Source: Anaerobaca lacustris (GTDB lineage Bacteria; Planctomycetota; Phycisphaerae; Sedimentisphaerales; Anaerobacaceae). From it: DNA of 64,000 bases. Of this stretch, positions 1-9,164 are shown piece by piece (the first letter of the stretch is position 1; each line of letters begins with the position of its first letter). The notes beneath the pieces are model-generated. The model had not been told where the DNA came from. It did no database searches and worked only from the letters and a program-made list of their open reading frames with translations. Made by a program: the position numbers and the translations under genes. The stretch spans positions 169,096-233,095 of the forward strand of contig NZ_JASCXX010000005.1 in assembly GCF_030012215.1 (NCBI RefSeq), given 5' to 3'.

Positions 1-1
1 G

Positions 2-73
2 CAGGCGATTGTTGCCCCCGGCGTGCTGGGGGCATTGTGCGCCGGGTTCCTGACAGACAGCTACGTGAGTTGA
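2..73 (+). CDS. C-terminal end of an unidentified gene (cut by window edge)
   Basis: An open frame enters from the left edge and stops with TGA at 71-73. The 23 visible residues are mostly small and hydrophobic (APGVLGALCAGFLTDSY). It lies 26 bases before the first ketosynthase start and on the same strand, so it is probably an upstream member of the same operon. Too little is present to name it; an oxidoreductase or membrane protein of the pathway is possible. Confidence 0.4.
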   Translation, partial: QAIVAPGVLGALCAGFLTDSYVS

Positions 74-99
74 GAGAGCAGGATTCGAAGGAGATACCT

Positions 100-1341
100 A
101 TGCCGCAACACCGCGTCGTAATCACAGGCCTGGGGGCGGTCTCTCCCTTGGGCACTGGGGTTCGGCAGATGTGGGAGGGCTTGCTGGAAGGACGCACAGG
201 CGTGCGCCACAGTCCCGCTCTGTCCGCGGTCAGCGGCCTGCGCACGACAGTGGCGGCTTCGGCGCCCGAGGTGGACGCGACCGGGATCGATCGCAAGAAA
301 CGGCGATACATGTCGCCGATGTCCGTTTACGCGACGATCGCCGCCCGCGAGGCCTTGCAGATGGCGTCGTTGACCGCCGAACAGGTGCAGGGACCGCGCA
401 CCGGCGTCTGTTTCGGCTCGACCACCGGCAGCTCACAGGAAACAGAGAGTTTCTTCCAGACGATGCTCCGGACCGGCAGCGTTGCGAGTCTGAAGTCCAC
501 GCATTTTTTCAAGATCATGAATTCTTCGTGTGCGGCAAATCTGGCCCAGGCGCTGGGAATCTGTGGGCGCCTGCTGGCGCCGTCGGCGGCCTGTGCGACG
601 GGTACGATCGCCATTGGCCTGGCCGCCGAAGCCATCGCCGCGGGCAAACAGGAGATTATGATCGCCGGCGGAGCAGACGAATTGCACCCGTTGACGGTGG
701 CGGTTTTCGACACGTTCGAGGCCTCTTCCCGCGCCTACAACGATCGGCCCGATCTGACGCCTCGTCCGTTCGACAAGGATCGCGATGGGATCGTCTGCGG
801 CGAAGGCGCCGGGGCCGTCGTGCTGGAGGCATTGGAGCACGCCCAGGCGCGGCAGGCTGAAATTCTCGGAGAGATTCGGGGCTTCGCGATCAACAGCGCT
901 CCGAACGACATCGCCAATCCGGACGTCGATTCAATGGTCCAGTGCATGACCGCCGCGATGGACGAATCGGGGTTGCCGAAGGCGTCCGTCGATTATATCA
1001 ACGCCCATGCCACGGGGACCGTACAGGGAGACGAGGCGGAGGCGCAGGCGATCGAGAGCGTATTCGGCCGTGAGACCCCCGTCAGCAGTCTCAAGGGGCA
1101 CATGGGGCACACCATGGCGGCTTGCGGCGCGTTGGAATCGATTGCCACGTTGCTGATGATGCGGCAAGGCGTGTTGGTGCCGACGCGGAACTTGCAGGAG
1201 CCCGATGCGACGTGCCGCCGTTTGAATTTGCCGAAGGCCGTCGAGCGCCGACCGATGAGCGTTGCGATGGTCAATAGCTTTGCGCTCGGCGGCGTCAACT
1301 CCGCCATGGTGATCAGTGGGAGATTCGACAGTGACCGATGA
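100..1341 (+). CDS. Beta-ketoacyl-[acyl-carrier-protein] synthase, FabF-like (aryl polyene type)
   Basis: This 413-residue ketosynthase has the full KAS I/II fold signature and an intact catalytic triad: nucleophile Cys165 in SAACATGT, His303 in NAHATGT and His337 in KGHMGHTMAACG, with Lys332 also kept. It should extend an acyl-ACP by decarboxylative condensation with malonyl-ACP. The chosen ATG follows a good GAAGGAGA ribosome site at 86-93; an in-frame start at 37 would add a tail unlike the family. Its 3' end overlaps the acyl carrier protein gene. The context of ACP, ammonia-lyase, ligase and dehydratases says it serves a dedicated polyene pathway rather than housekeeping fatty acid synthesis. 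The fold is certain; the substrate is inferred. Confidence 0.92.
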   Translation: MPQHRVVITGLGAVSPLGTGVRQMWEGLLEGRTGVRHSPALSAVSGLRTTVAASAPEVDATGIDRKKRRYMSPMSVYATIAAREALQMASLTAEQVQGPRTGVCFGSTTGSSQETESFFQTMLRTGSVASLKSTHFFKIMNSSCAANLAQALGICGRLLAPSAACATGTIAIGLAAEAIAAGKQEIMIAGGADELHPLTVAVFDTFEASSRAYNDRPDLTPRPFDKDRDGIVCGEGAGAVVLEALEHAQARQAEILGEIRGFAINSAPNDIANPDVDSMVQCMTAAMDESGLPKASVDYINAHATGTVQGDEAEAQAIESVFGRETPVSSLKGHMGHTMAACGALESIATLLMMRQGVLVPTRNLQEPDATCRRLNLPKAVERRPMSVAMVNSFALGGVNSAMVISGRFDSDR

Positions 1342-1588
1342 GAAAGTGATTGAGGTTGTCAACCAGAGCCTGGCCGAGGAGTTCGAGGTCGATCCGGAGA
1401 CGTTAAAGCCCGAAGCGCACCTCATAGAAGACCTGGGGTTTGACAGTCTCGATTTCGTGGATATGGTGGTCGTCTTGCAGGAAGCGTTCGGCGTGATGCT
1501 GAGAGAAGAGCCGCGCGTCCGCGAGGTGAGGACGCTGGGCGATCTGCACCGCCTGGTGATCGACAAGAAACGAGAGCTCGAGTCGTAA
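1331..1588 (+). CDS. Acyl carrier protein
   Basis: A small acidic protein of about 85 residues with the phosphopantetheine attachment motif DLGFDSLDFVDM; Ser39 is the modified serine. It carries the growing acyl chain between the ketosynthases and dehydratases of this operon. GTG at 1331 is chosen because GGGAGA lies at 1318-1323. A GTG at 1316 would add five residues. The gene overlaps the end of the ketosynthase by 11 bases, which suggests coupled translation. Length and motif are normal for the family. Confidence 0.92.
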   Translation: MTDEKVIEVVNQSLAEEFEVDPETLKPEAHLIEDLGFDSLDFVDMVVVLQEAFGVMLREEPRVREVRTLGDLHRLVIDKKRELES

Positions 1589-1646
1589 TGCAGCAGAGAT
1601 GGGTTCACGATCGCCGGACATTTACCGATCGGCCGGAGCAGACCGC

Positions 1647-2447
1647 ATGAGAGCAAACAGTCCTGAGGCAGTAGGGCCGCCGTATCTTGAGCAAAAGCCG
1701 GCCTCTGCGCTGACGATCGTTCTCATGAACATCTGGGTTCCACTGCTCATGGTCCTCGAGACCGCGATCGGCATCGTCCTTATTCCACTGGGGTTGCTCG
1801 TGTGGCGACTGGTTACGCGGTGGCCCCTGGCCAGGATCATGCGCCATTTCGTCTGGATCTACGGGCGCGTCTGGATGTGGATCGTCTCGCCGTTCGTTCG
1901 CTTCGAACTGGTCGGGGCCGATCGCGAATGGGCCAAGCGACCCATCATGTACGTCGCCAATCACCTGTCGTTCGTCGATATCTTCTGTCTGTCGGCCATG
2001 CCCGTCTTCGACGTCATCATTTGCCTGCGGGCCTGGCCGTTCAAAATGGTGTGGTTTGCGCCGTTCATGCGTCTGGCCGAGTACCTGGACGTGGAGTCCC
2101 TGCCCTGGGACGAGATTGTAGCCAAGAGCAAGAGCGTCTTCCGCGCGGACCGGTCGATGCTGGTCTTTCCCCAGGGCCATCGCAGCCGGGACGGTCGGCT
2201 CGGGCGCTTCTACTCCGGCGCTTTCAGGCTGGCGCTTCAGTCCGGCGTTCCCATCGTCCCGATCTGCATCGCGGGCACCGACCGGGTCTCTCCGCCGGGG
2301 CGCCGATGGCTGGAGCCGTCCCGCGTGCGCATCGAATGTCTCGAACCGATCGATCCGAAGCAGTTCGAAGGCGATCTGGGGCACATTGAGTTGCGTCGAA
2401 CCGTCAAACAGAGAATGGAGGCCTGCCTTGCACGGTTGTGCGCCTGA
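1647..2447 (+). CDS. 1-acyl-sn-glycerol-3-phosphate acyltransferase family protein (PlsC-like)
   Basis: Two hydrophobic stretches near the N-terminus are followed by the PlsC acyltransferase motifs NHLSFVDIF (the H-x4-D catalytic pair) and FPQGHRSRDGRLGRFYSG (a variant of FPEGTRS with Gln for Glu), then PIVPICIAGTD. Such enzymes move an acyl chain from ACP or CoA to a lipid hydroxyl at the inner membrane. Here it could attach the polyene acyl group to a lipid, as acyltransferases in aryl-polyene clusters are thought to do. ATG 1647 is chosen for the GGAG at 1635-1638; an in-frame ATG at 1599 has no clear ribosome site. The gene overlaps the following ligase by 20 bases. Confidence 0.85.
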   Translation: MRANSPEAVGPPYLEQKPASALTIVLMNIWVPLLMVLETAIGIVLIPLGLLVWRLVTRWPLARIMRHFVWIYGRVWMWIVSPFVRFELVGADREWAKRPIMYVANHLSFVDIFCLSAMPVFDVIICLRAWPFKMVWFAPFMRLAEYLDVESLPWDEIVAKSKSVFRADRSMLVFPQGHRSRDGRLGRFYSGAFRLALQSGVPIVPICIAGTDRVSPPGRRWLEPSRVRIECLEPIDPKQFEGDLGHIELRRTVKQRMEACLARLCA

Positions 2448-3804
2448 TTCGTCGAGGGACGGTCGGGGCAACGCCCTGGCCGGCCTGGAGCCCGCCGAAG
2501 CCCTGGCCTTTGCGTCGGCGCCGGAGATCGAGGCGTGCGCCAACCGCCTTCTGCAACGGCACGTGCAGTACTGCTACGAGCGATCCGATTTTTATCGGTC
2601 CCACTTCGACCGTCTCGGCCTCGACGCCGGGGATATACGATGCGTCGCCGACCTGCGGAAGCTGCCCTTCACCACGAAGGACGACCTGGCCGAACATGGG
2701 GCGCGGCTGCGATGCGTCGCGCCGCGCGACATCGTCGATCTGTGCCAGACCTCCGGCACCACCGGTGCGCCTGTCACGCTCGAGCTGACCGAGTTGGACC
2801 TCCAGCGGCTGGCGTACAACGAGCAGTCCTGCTTCGAAGCGGCCGGTCTGACGGCCGACGACCGCGTGATCGTGGCCTGTGCGATGGGGCGTTGCTTCAT
2901 GGCGGGGCTGGCGTATTTCGAGGGATTGCGTCGGCTGGGCGCCACGGCGATCCGGATCGGGGCCGGACGCCCCGCCGTCCTGGCCGAAGCCGTGCGTATC
3001 CACAGACCCACCGCCGTTGTCGGGGTGCCGTCCAACCTGCTGCAAACAGGCAAGCTGTTGCAGAGCCGGGGCATCGAGCCGTCTCAGATGGGCGTCGCCA
3101 GACTCATTCTGATCGGCGAACCCATACGCGAGGCGGATCTGTCGCTCTCAGCCCTGGGCCGGCGTCTGAGCGAATTGTGGAAGGCGCAGGTGCTGGGGAC
3201 TTATGCGAGCACGGAAATGGCCACCTCTTTCGCGGAGTGCGACGGGGGTTCCGGCGGCGGGCACGTCCTGGCCGATCTGATTGTCGTCGAGATCGTGGAC
3301 GAGGCCGGCAATGCCGTCGCGCCGGGCGAACCGGGCGAAGTGGTCGCCACGCCGCTCCAGGTGACCGGGATGCCGCTGCTGCGACTCCGGACGGGAGACA
3401 TTGCGGCTCTGCTTCCGGGGCCTTGTGCCTGTGGCCGCCGGACACCGCGCCTGGGGCCCGTGCTGGGCCGCAAGGCTCAGATGTTGAAAGTGCAAGGCAC
3501 CACGCTGTATCCGGCCTCCATCTTCGCCGCGTTGCAGGAGATCGAGGAGGTGCGGAATTACTATATCGAGATCGAGCAGGACTACGAACTGTCCGATCAC
3601 CCTCGCGTGGTGGTCGGTCTCGAAGACGGTGCCTCTATGACCCGTGAGGAAATTGCCGGTCGGATCTGCGGCCGCGTGCGCGTCACCCTCGACGTGGCGA
3701 TCGCCACCCCCGAGGAAGTCGCGAAACGGACACTGCTGGAGAACCGGCGCAAGCCGATGCTGGTGTTTGACTATCGCCACAAGACCAAGAAAGGACCTGC
3801 GTAA
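2428..3804 (+). CDS. Phenylacetate-CoA ligase-like AMP-binding acyl-activating enzyme
   Basis: A 458-residue adenylate-forming enzyme with the nucleotide loop QTSGTTGAP at residues 107-115, TYASTEMA in the middle and the C-terminal AMP-binding subdomain after LKVQGTTLYP. The overall pattern is that of PaaK-type ligases. Placed directly before the ammonia-lyase, it is well suited to activate cinnamate or coumarate as the aromatic starter for chain extension. No ATG fits: TTG at 2428 has GGAGG at 2417-2421, six bases upstream, and lies inside the end of the acyltransferase gene. A longer frame back to 2386 would deepen the overlap. The exact aromatic acid, and whether it is loaded on CoA or ACP, cannot be read from sequence. 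Confidence 0.85.
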   Translation: MHGCAPDSSRDGRGNALAGLEPAEALAFASAPEIEACANRLLQRHVQYCYERSDFYRSHFDRLGLDAGDIRCVADLRKLPFTTKDDLAEHGARLRCVAPRDIVDLCQTSGTTGAPVTLELTELDLQRLAYNEQSCFEAAGLTADDRVIVACAMGRCFMAGLAYFEGLRRLGATAIRIGAGRPAVLAEAVRIHRPTAVVGVPSNLLQTGKLLQSRGIEPSQMGVARLILIGEPIREADLSLSALGRRLSELWKAQVLGTYASTEMATSFAECDGGSGGGHVLADLIVVEIVDEAGNAVAPGEPGEVVATPLQVTGMPLLRLRTGDIAALLPGPCACGRRTPRLGPVLGRKAQMLKVQGTTLYPASIFAALQEIEEVRNYYIEIEQDYELSDHPRVVVGLEDGASMTREEIAGRICGRVRVTLDVAIATPEEVAKRTLLENRRKPMLVFDYRHKTKKGPA

Positions 3805-3805
3805 G

Positions 3806-5404
3806 ATGAAACGACCGGAGGTCGTTCTCAACGGCAATGATCTGAGCGTCGATGATATCGTCGCGGTTGGCATAGGGGACAAAACGGTGGCCCTGGCCCC
3901 ATCCGCCCTTGAGCGGTGCCGGCGAAGCCGGACGTTTCTCGAAGCGCAGGTGGCCGCGCGCAACGTGATCTACGGCGTCAACACGTCCTTTGGGCCGATG
4001 TGCAACAAGATCATCGGCGACGACGAACTGGAAGCCCTCCAGGTAAATCTGATTCGCAGCCATGCGGCGGGCCTGGGAGACCCTCTGAAATACTACATCG
4101 CTCAGGCTGTGATGGTCGTGCGGCTGAACACGCTGCTCAAAGGCTACAGCGGCGTGCGGATCGAGCTTCTCGAATTGATGCGAGAGATGATCAACCGGGG
4201 CATCGCCCCGTATATTCCCGAATGCGGCAGCGTCGGCGCCTCAGGCGATCTGGTGCACCTGGCCCACATGGCCCTGGCCCTCATCGGCGAAGGGCAGGCC
4301 TTCCACAAAGGCCGGCTGACAAGCGCTCGGGAGGCGTTGCAGGCCGAAGGGCTGGAACCGATCCGGCTGAGTTTCAAGGAAGGGATCGCCCTGATCAACG
4401 GAACCAGCGCGATGACGGCGCTGGCGGCCTTTGCGCTGTTCGGCGCCCGAAAGCTGCTGTCGTTGAGCTGCGTGACCGCGGCCTTTGCCCTGGAGATCTT
4501 CGGGGGGATTGACGACGCCTTCGACGAGGACCTGCACCTGCTCAAGCCCCATCCGGGTCAGCAGCAGATCGCCGAGACGGTTCGCCGCTTGTATCACGGA
4601 TCGCACAACATCACGCTGCGCGACGAGATGCACGGGCGCATCCGCCGCGAAGAGGTCAAAGGCGCGTATTTCGAAACCAGCGTCAACGTTCAGGACGTGT
4701 ATTCGATTCGGTGCACCCCGCAGATTCTTGCGCCCGTCCAGGAGAATCTGGACCAGGCCGCCGCGACGATCCACATCGAAGCCAATTCGGTCAATGACAA
4801 TCCGGTGATCATTCCGGAGAAGAACAAGGTCATCCACGGCGGCAACTTCCACGGTCAGAGCATCGCCTTTGCCATGGACGCCCTGTGTATGGCGATTGCC
4901 GAGATAAGCACGTTGAGCGAGCGGCGGATCAACAAGCTGCTGGACAAGAACCTCAACGAAGGCCTGCCCGAGCTGCTGATCGCCGGAACGGTGGGCCTGA
5001 CCATGGGATTCATGGGGGCCCAGTACGTGGCCACCTCGACCACGGCCGAGAATCGGCAGTTGGCCAATCCGGTCGGCACGCTGTCGATTAGCTGCAATGC
5101 GTCGAATCAGGACGTGGTCAGCATGGGCACGGTCGCGGCGCGAAAGGCGTTCCGGGCGGTGAGCAACGCCAAGCACATTCTGACGGTCGAGGTACTTGCA
5201 GACCTTCAGGCTCTGTACTTCCGTGGCGCCGGGGGCCTCGGGAACGGCTGTCGGCGCATTCACGACTTGCTGTCCGAGCACTTCGTCGTCTACGACAACG
5301 GGCGGATCTTCCACGACGAGCTGGTGAAGTTTCGCAAGCTGCTCTTTTCGAGCCAGTTGTTCGACGATCTCAATGTGTATTGTGATGGAGACTGTGCGTC
5401 ATGA
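3806..5404 (+). CDS. Aromatic amino acid ammonia-lyase, tyrosine-ammonia-lyase-like (MIO family)
   Basis: This 532-residue lyase carries the Ala145-Ser146-Gly147 triad in GSVGASGDLVHLAH that cyclises to the MIO electrophile, the catalytic Tyr56 in VIYGVNTSFGP, and HGGNFHG and TSTTAENRQL further on. Histidine ammonia-lyases usually read GDLAPLAH after the triad. GDLVxLxH, together with Ser85-His86 in NLIRSH, matches my recollection of flexirubin-cluster tyrosine ammonia-lyases from Bacteroidetes. It should deaminate tyrosine (or phenylalanine/histidine) to an aryl acrylate that primes the polyene. ATG 3806 is the first reasonable start, two bases after the ligase stop. Substrate preference is inferred and histidine cannot be excluded. 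Confidence 0.85.
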   Translation: MKRPEVVLNGNDLSVDDIVAVGIGDKTVALAPSALERCRRSRTFLEAQVAARNVIYGVNTSFGPMCNKIIGDDELEALQVNLIRSHAAGLGDPLKYYIAQAVMVVRLNTLLKGYSGVRIELLELMREMINRGIAPYIPECGSVGASGDLVHLAHMALALIGEGQAFHKGRLTSAREALQAEGLEPIRLSFKEGIALINGTSAMTALAAFALFGARKLLSLSCVTAAFALEIFGGIDDAFDEDLHLLKPHPGQQQIAETVRRLYHGSHNITLRDEMHGRIRREEVKGAYFETSVNVQDVYSIRCTPQILAPVQENLDQAAATIHIEANSVNDNPVIIPEKNKVIHGGNFHGQSIAFAMDALCMAIAEISTLSERRINKLLDKNLNEGLPELLIAGTVGLTMGFMGAQYVATSTTAENRQLANPVGTLSISCNASNQDVVSMGTVAARKAFRAVSNAKHILTVEVLADLQALYFRGAGGLGNGCRRIHDLLSEHFVVYDNGRIFHDELVKFRKLLFSSQLFDDLNVYCDGDCAS

Positions 5405-5841
5405 CGTTGCCTGCCGACACAGAGCAATTCATGCTGCATCGCGCGCCCATGCGGCTGGTCCAGCGGCTCCTGCGCGTTGACGGCGATCAGGCCGAGGCCG
5501 AAGCCCGGCTCGAACCCGGCGACGTCGGGGTCGGTCCGGACGGAAAGGTGGAGCGAACGGCCCTCATGGAAATGGTGGCCCAGACCTATGCGGCCGCACG
5601 AGGCTATCTCGATCTGGCCGAGGACGCCTCTCCGGCCCTGGGGTATCTGGTCGGAGTCGGCGATTTTCGCGTCATCCGTGCGCCGCAAGCCGGTGAGCGG
5701 CTGCGCATCGAGGTCCAGTCGGCCAATTCCTTCGAGGATTTCTACGCGGTGGAGGGATGCGTTCGCTGCCGGGACGAGATCCTGGCGACGGGAACGCTCA
5801 AGGTCTGGCAGCAACCCCAGACGGGACCCCAGACCGCGTAA
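5401..5841 (+). CDS. Hotdog-fold 3-hydroxyacyl-ACP dehydratase, ApeP-like
   Basis: A 146-residue protein beginning with the family-like MLHRAPMRLVQRLL and ERTALMEMVAQTYAAARGY helix, then GYLVGVGDFRV and a beta-rich tail. This arrangement matches the single-hotdog dehydratases called ApeP in aryl-polyene clusters. It should dehydrate 3-hydroxyacyl-ACP to the trans-2-enoyl form; with no enoyl reductase in the operon, repeated cycles would leave conjugated double bonds. The start ATG shares bases with the lyase stop (ATGA at 5401-5404), so translation is coupled. Confidence 0.75.
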   Translation: MTLPADTEQFMLHRAPMRLVQRLLRVDGDQAEAEARLEPGDVGVGPDGKVERTALMEMVAQTYAAARGYLDLAEDASPALGYLVGVGDFRVIRAPQAGERLRIEVQSANSFEDFYAVEGCVRCRDEILATGTLKVWQQPQTGPQTA

Positions 5842-5870
5842 GAGCCCCCACGCAATGAGCGATTGTCGCC

Positions 5871-8321
5871 ATGCGTTCGCACAAGCTTTCGTTGGAGTCG
5901 GTTTTGCGCTCTCAATTCCAGACAAATCTCATCGGTCAAACCGTGACGTGGGTCTTTCGGATCGGAGACCGTCATCGGCGAACTCTGGGACTGTGCCTGC
6001 TGGCGCTGACGCTTCTCGGCGGCTGGCTGGCCTTGCAGGTGTCCACGGAAGAGGATATCGCCGTGATGCTTCCGGACAGCGATCCGGTGTTTGCCGCCAG
6101 CTATGCTCTGCTCAAGAAGGCCCCATTTTCGCGCAGCGTGTTGATCGATCTGGAGGCTCCCGTCGAAGGCCAAGCCGCCCTGCTGGCCCAGACGGCCGAG
6201 CGCTTGCGGGAACGCTTGCAGCCGCCCTGGATTTCGCAGGTGATTGGAGGGATGTCGATGGAGTCGGGCGCCCGGCTCCTGGACGGCCTCTTCGCACACA
6301 TGCCGCAACTGTTCACGGAGGAGGACGCCGCCGCGCTGGCGGCGAGAATGGCCCCGGAGCAGGTGGGCGAAACGTTGCAGACCAGTCTCAACGCGCTCAG
6401 CGGCCCCGAAGGTCTCTGGCTGGCCCGATGGCTCAGCCGCGACCCGCTGGCCTTTCGCAATCAGGCGTTCCGCAAACTGGCGACGGTCGCCGTGCTCCCC
6501 GACGTCGGGATCGAGGATGGGGCGCTGATCGATCCGACCGGCCGGCACACCCTGTTGGTGGCCGAAACACCGGTGTCGATGGAGGACTCGCAGGGCAGCG
6601 AACAGTTGCTTCGGTATCTCGATGAGGTCATGGCCGAGGTCGTTCCCGATACGCTCACCGCGCGTGTGGTGTGCGCCCATCGCTACACCGTCGCCAACGC
6701 CCGCGCCATCAAGCGCGACCTGGTGGTGGTTTTTGCCGTCTCTTGCGTGGGACTCATCGCGGTGTTCGTGTCTCTTCTGCGGCACTGGCGGGCGGTGTTC
6801 GTCTTCCTGGTCCCGGTGTTTGCCATTCTGGCCGGCGTGCTGGCGACGGCGGCGGTCTTTCGCATGATCTCCGTGATGACGGTCGGGTTCGGGGCCGTGC
6901 TGCTGGGCATATCGGTGGACTATGGGTTGCACGTGTTTTTTGGCCTGGGCCAGCGGCAATCGGATCGAGCGGGATACATGTCACGGCTGGCCGTGCCGAT
7001 GGTCGTCTCGTGCGCCACGACCGTCGGCGTCTTCGCCGTGCTGCTGTGGTCGGGCCTGCCGATTCAGCGCCAGCTCTCGATCTTCTCCATCGCCGGACTG
7101 CTGACGGCATTGGTCCTGGCGATTGCCTGGTTGCCGCACTGGATGGCCGAACAGAAGGCGGGCCGATGGATGGCGATCCCGGAAATCGGCGGCAAGGGGC
7201 GGCGCTGGGTCGTCGCGATCTGGCTCGTCCTGCTGATCGCCTGTGCGCCTTTCTGTCTGCGAGTCAGGTTCGACGGCGACTTGCGCAATGTCGGACTGAC
7301 GCCCGAGGACGTGTTGGCCGACGAATACGCCATACGCGACGCCTGGGGAGACCCGCGCGGCCAGGCGCTGGTCGTGGCTCAATCCGACGATGTCCAGTCC
7401 ACCTTGGAGATGAACGAGCAGGTCTACGCCCAACTGGCTGAACTCTGGGGACCGGGGGAGCTGATCAGCCTGGCGCCTCTGCTGCCGAGCCGAGCCACGC
7501 AAGAGGCGAACCTGGACCGCTGGCGCCGATTCTGGCACGAGGAGGGCCGACTGGATCGGCTGCGCCAGACCCTCGGCGCCGAGGGCGGCAAACTGGGGTT
7601 CACACAGGAGGCATTTGCGCCGTTCTTTACGTGGGTTGAGCGGGATCGCGCACCGTTTGACGTGGTGGAATTCAAGCAGCTTGCCGGCTCTCTGCTGGAC
7701 CTGCTGTTCCTGTCGCGTTCGGAGGGCCTGGGCCTGATCAGTCTCGTTCCGGATAACGAGCAGACCATCGAAGCGTTCGGCGCCGGCGGCCTGGCCTTGC
7801 CGCCGGGCGTCGAGGCCATCTCGCAGAAGTGGTTTGCCTCCATCCTTCGCCGGTCGCTGGAAAAGGACTTTCAACGATTTCTTCTGCTGGCGTCCGTCGT
7901 CGTCGTGATCGTGCTGATCGCGGCGTTGCACCGTCCGTCGGAAGTGCTCCTGTGCCTGCTGCCGCCTGTGACGGGGCTGGCGTTCATGCTGGCCGTCATG
8001 GGGCTGTTGGGCATGAGCGTGAACATGTTCAACGTCGCAGCGAGCGTGCTGGTCATGGGACTCAGCATCGACTACGGCGTCTTTATCGTGCGGTCCCGCT
8101 GGGCGTCCGGACCGGTCCGAGACGGCGCAGCCGAACGAGCGGTCGTCACCTCGGCGCTGACCACACTCTGCGGCTTCGGCGCGCTGTCGGTGGCCCGCCA
8201 TCCGGCGATGTTCTCCCTTGGCATCACGGTTGTTTTGGGTATAATCCCTGCTATGGTCTGTGCCCTTCTGGTCATACCTGCATTGCAGCACCGGACCACT
8301 GGCGAATTGGAATCACGATGA
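5871..8321 (+). CDS. MMPL/RND-family lipid exporter
   Basis: The 816-residue protein has one N-terminal membrane segment (about 38-56), a large periplasmic-type loop with EEDIAVMLPDSDP, a cluster of five to six membrane helices (about 283-430), another helix near 460, a second soluble loop and a final helix cluster (about 668-808) containing GLSIDYGVF. The two-fold repeat with GISVDYGLH and GLSIDYGVF is typical of RND/MMPL exporters. Homologues in aryl-polyene clusters are thought to move the finished lipid toward the outer membrane. The start is the first ATG after the dehydratase; its ribosome site is weak. The stop overlaps the next start. Confidence 0.88.
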   Translation: MRSHKLSLESVLRSQFQTNLIGQTVTWVFRIGDRHRRTLGLCLLALTLLGGWLALQVSTEEDIAVMLPDSDPVFAASYALLKKAPFSRSVLIDLEAPVEGQAALLAQTAERLRERLQPPWISQVIGGMSMESGARLLDGLFAHMPQLFTEEDAAALAARMAPEQVGETLQTSLNALSGPEGLWLARWLSRDPLAFRNQAFRKLATVAVLPDVGIEDGALIDPTGRHTLLVAETPVSMEDSQGSEQLLRYLDEVMAEVVPDTLTARVVCAHRYTVANARAIKRDLVVVFAVSCVGLIAVFVSLLRHWRAVFVFLVPVFAILAGVLATAAVFRMISVMTVGFGAVLLGISVDYGLHVFFGLGQRQSDRAGYMSRLAVPMVVSCATTVGVFAVLLWSGLPIQRQLSIFSIAGLLTALVLAIAWLPHWMAEQKAGRWMAIPEIGGKGRRWVVAIWLVLLIACAPFCLRVRFDGDLRNVGLTPEDVLADEYAIRDAWGDPRGQALVVAQSDDVQSTLEMNEQVYAQLAELWGPGELISLAPLLPSRATQEANLDRWRRFWHEEGRLDRLRQTLGAEGGKLGFTQEAFAPFFTWVERDRAPFDVVEFKQLAGSLLDLLFLSRSEGLGLISLVPDNEQTIEAFGAGGLALPPGVEAISQKWFASILRRSLEKDFQRFLLLASVVVVIVLIAALHRPSEVLLCLLPPVTGLAFMLAVMGLLGMSVNMFNVAASVLVMGLSIDYGVFIVRSRWASGPVRDGAAERAVVTSALTTLCGFGALSVARHPAMFSLGITVVLGIIPAMVCALLVIPALQHRTTGELESR

Positions 8322-8710
8322 AACCACTGAGGAATGAAATTCTGGCGTGTGCAGAGGGCCCCGTGCTCAGCCGCGAGGACGATCGGGCCTTCGAGCTGAC
8401 GTACCACTTCGGCAAGGACTTCACCGCGTTCGCCGGCCATTTTCCGGGCCGTCCGATTCTGCCGGCCTTCGTGCAACTGCTGGCCGGCGAGTGTGCGATG
8501 CAGACCCGCGCGCGGCGCGAGGTGGTCTTGCAGCGGGTCAAGCGGGCCAAGTTTCTCAAGCCGATTCAGCCGGACCAGAAGATCACAGTGTGTTGGCGCG
8601 AACAGCCGGCGGACGGTGGGGTGCGAGGCAGCTTCACGCTCCTCGCTGACGGGGAGAAAGCGGCCACGTTCACTCTCGAGATGACGGTGACGGGGCAGGC
8701 TGATGTATAA
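8318..8710 (+). CDS. Hotdog-fold dehydratase, ApeI/FabZ-like
   Basis: A 130-residue single-hotdog protein with the FabA/FabZ signature HFPGRPILPAFVQLLAGE, in which the His and the following helix form the active site. This is the second dehydratase in the operon, as in known aryl-polyene clusters where ApeI and ApeP act together. It likely removes water from 3-hydroxyacyl-ACP intermediates. ATG 8318 overlaps the exporter stop (ATGA at 8318-8321). A longer frame from 7829 lies inside the exporter gene and is rejected. Confidence 0.8.
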   Translation: MKPLRNEILACAEGPVLSREDDRAFELTYHFGKDFTAFAGHFPGRPILPAFVQLLAGECAMQTRARREVVLQRVKRAKFLKPIQPDQKITVCWREQPADGGVRGSFTLLADGEKAATFTLEMTVTGQADV

Positions 8711-9164
8711 ACCGTATTTCCGCGCCATACCCGGAGCGCCACCGCCCTTGCGGCTCACCTTGAATCGGCAAGTCCGCTTCGAAGAGGTGGATTCGATGGG
8801 GGTTGTCTGGCACGGACGTTACCCCAGCTTTTTCGAGGATGGCCGTGTGGCTTTGGGACGCCGGTACGGGATCAGCTATTCCGATTTCATCCGCGAAGGG
8901 GTCCCGGTCCCGGTGCGGCAGATACAGATCGACTACTGTCATCCCCTGAGGTTTGAGGACGAATTCGAAATCGAGACGATCCTGCATTGGTCGGACGCGG
9001 CCCGCATCAATTTCGAGTATGCCATCCGCAATCTGCAGGGCCGGCTCGTGGCCACCGGGTGCACCGTGCAACTGATGCTGGACCGCGATTTCAACCTGCT
9101 TCTGGGACCGCCGCCCTTCTTCGCCGAGTTTCTGCGGCGGTGGAGACAGGGGGATCTGGTTTGA
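8703..9164 (+). CDS. Acyl-CoA/ACP thioesterase, 4-hydroxybenzoyl-CoA thioesterase family
   Basis: A 153-residue hotdog protein with the thioesterase motif FEEVDSMGVVWHGRYPSFFEDGR, here quoted only in part: the catalytic Asp sits in VDSMGVVWHGRY. Relatives (YbgC, 4HBT and the aryl-polyene ApeK type) hydrolyse acyl-CoA or acyl-ACP thioesters. It might release a finished chain or clear stalled intermediates. The ATG at 8703 overlaps the dehydratase stop by eight bases. Substrate is not determined by sequence. Confidence 0.82.
   Translation: MYKPYFRAIPGAPPPLRLTLNRQVRFEEVDSMGVVWHGRYPSFFEDGRVALGRRYGISYSDFIREGVPVPVRQIQIDYCHPLRFEDEFEIETILHWSDAARINFEYAIRNLQGRLVATGCTVQLMLDRDFNLLLGPPPFFAEFLRRWRQGDLV

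Noticed and set aside
3644..3805. Longer N-terminus for the ammonia-lyase
   Set aside because: The extra 54 codons lie within the ligase gene in another frame and do not resemble the lyase family; ATG 3806 fits better.
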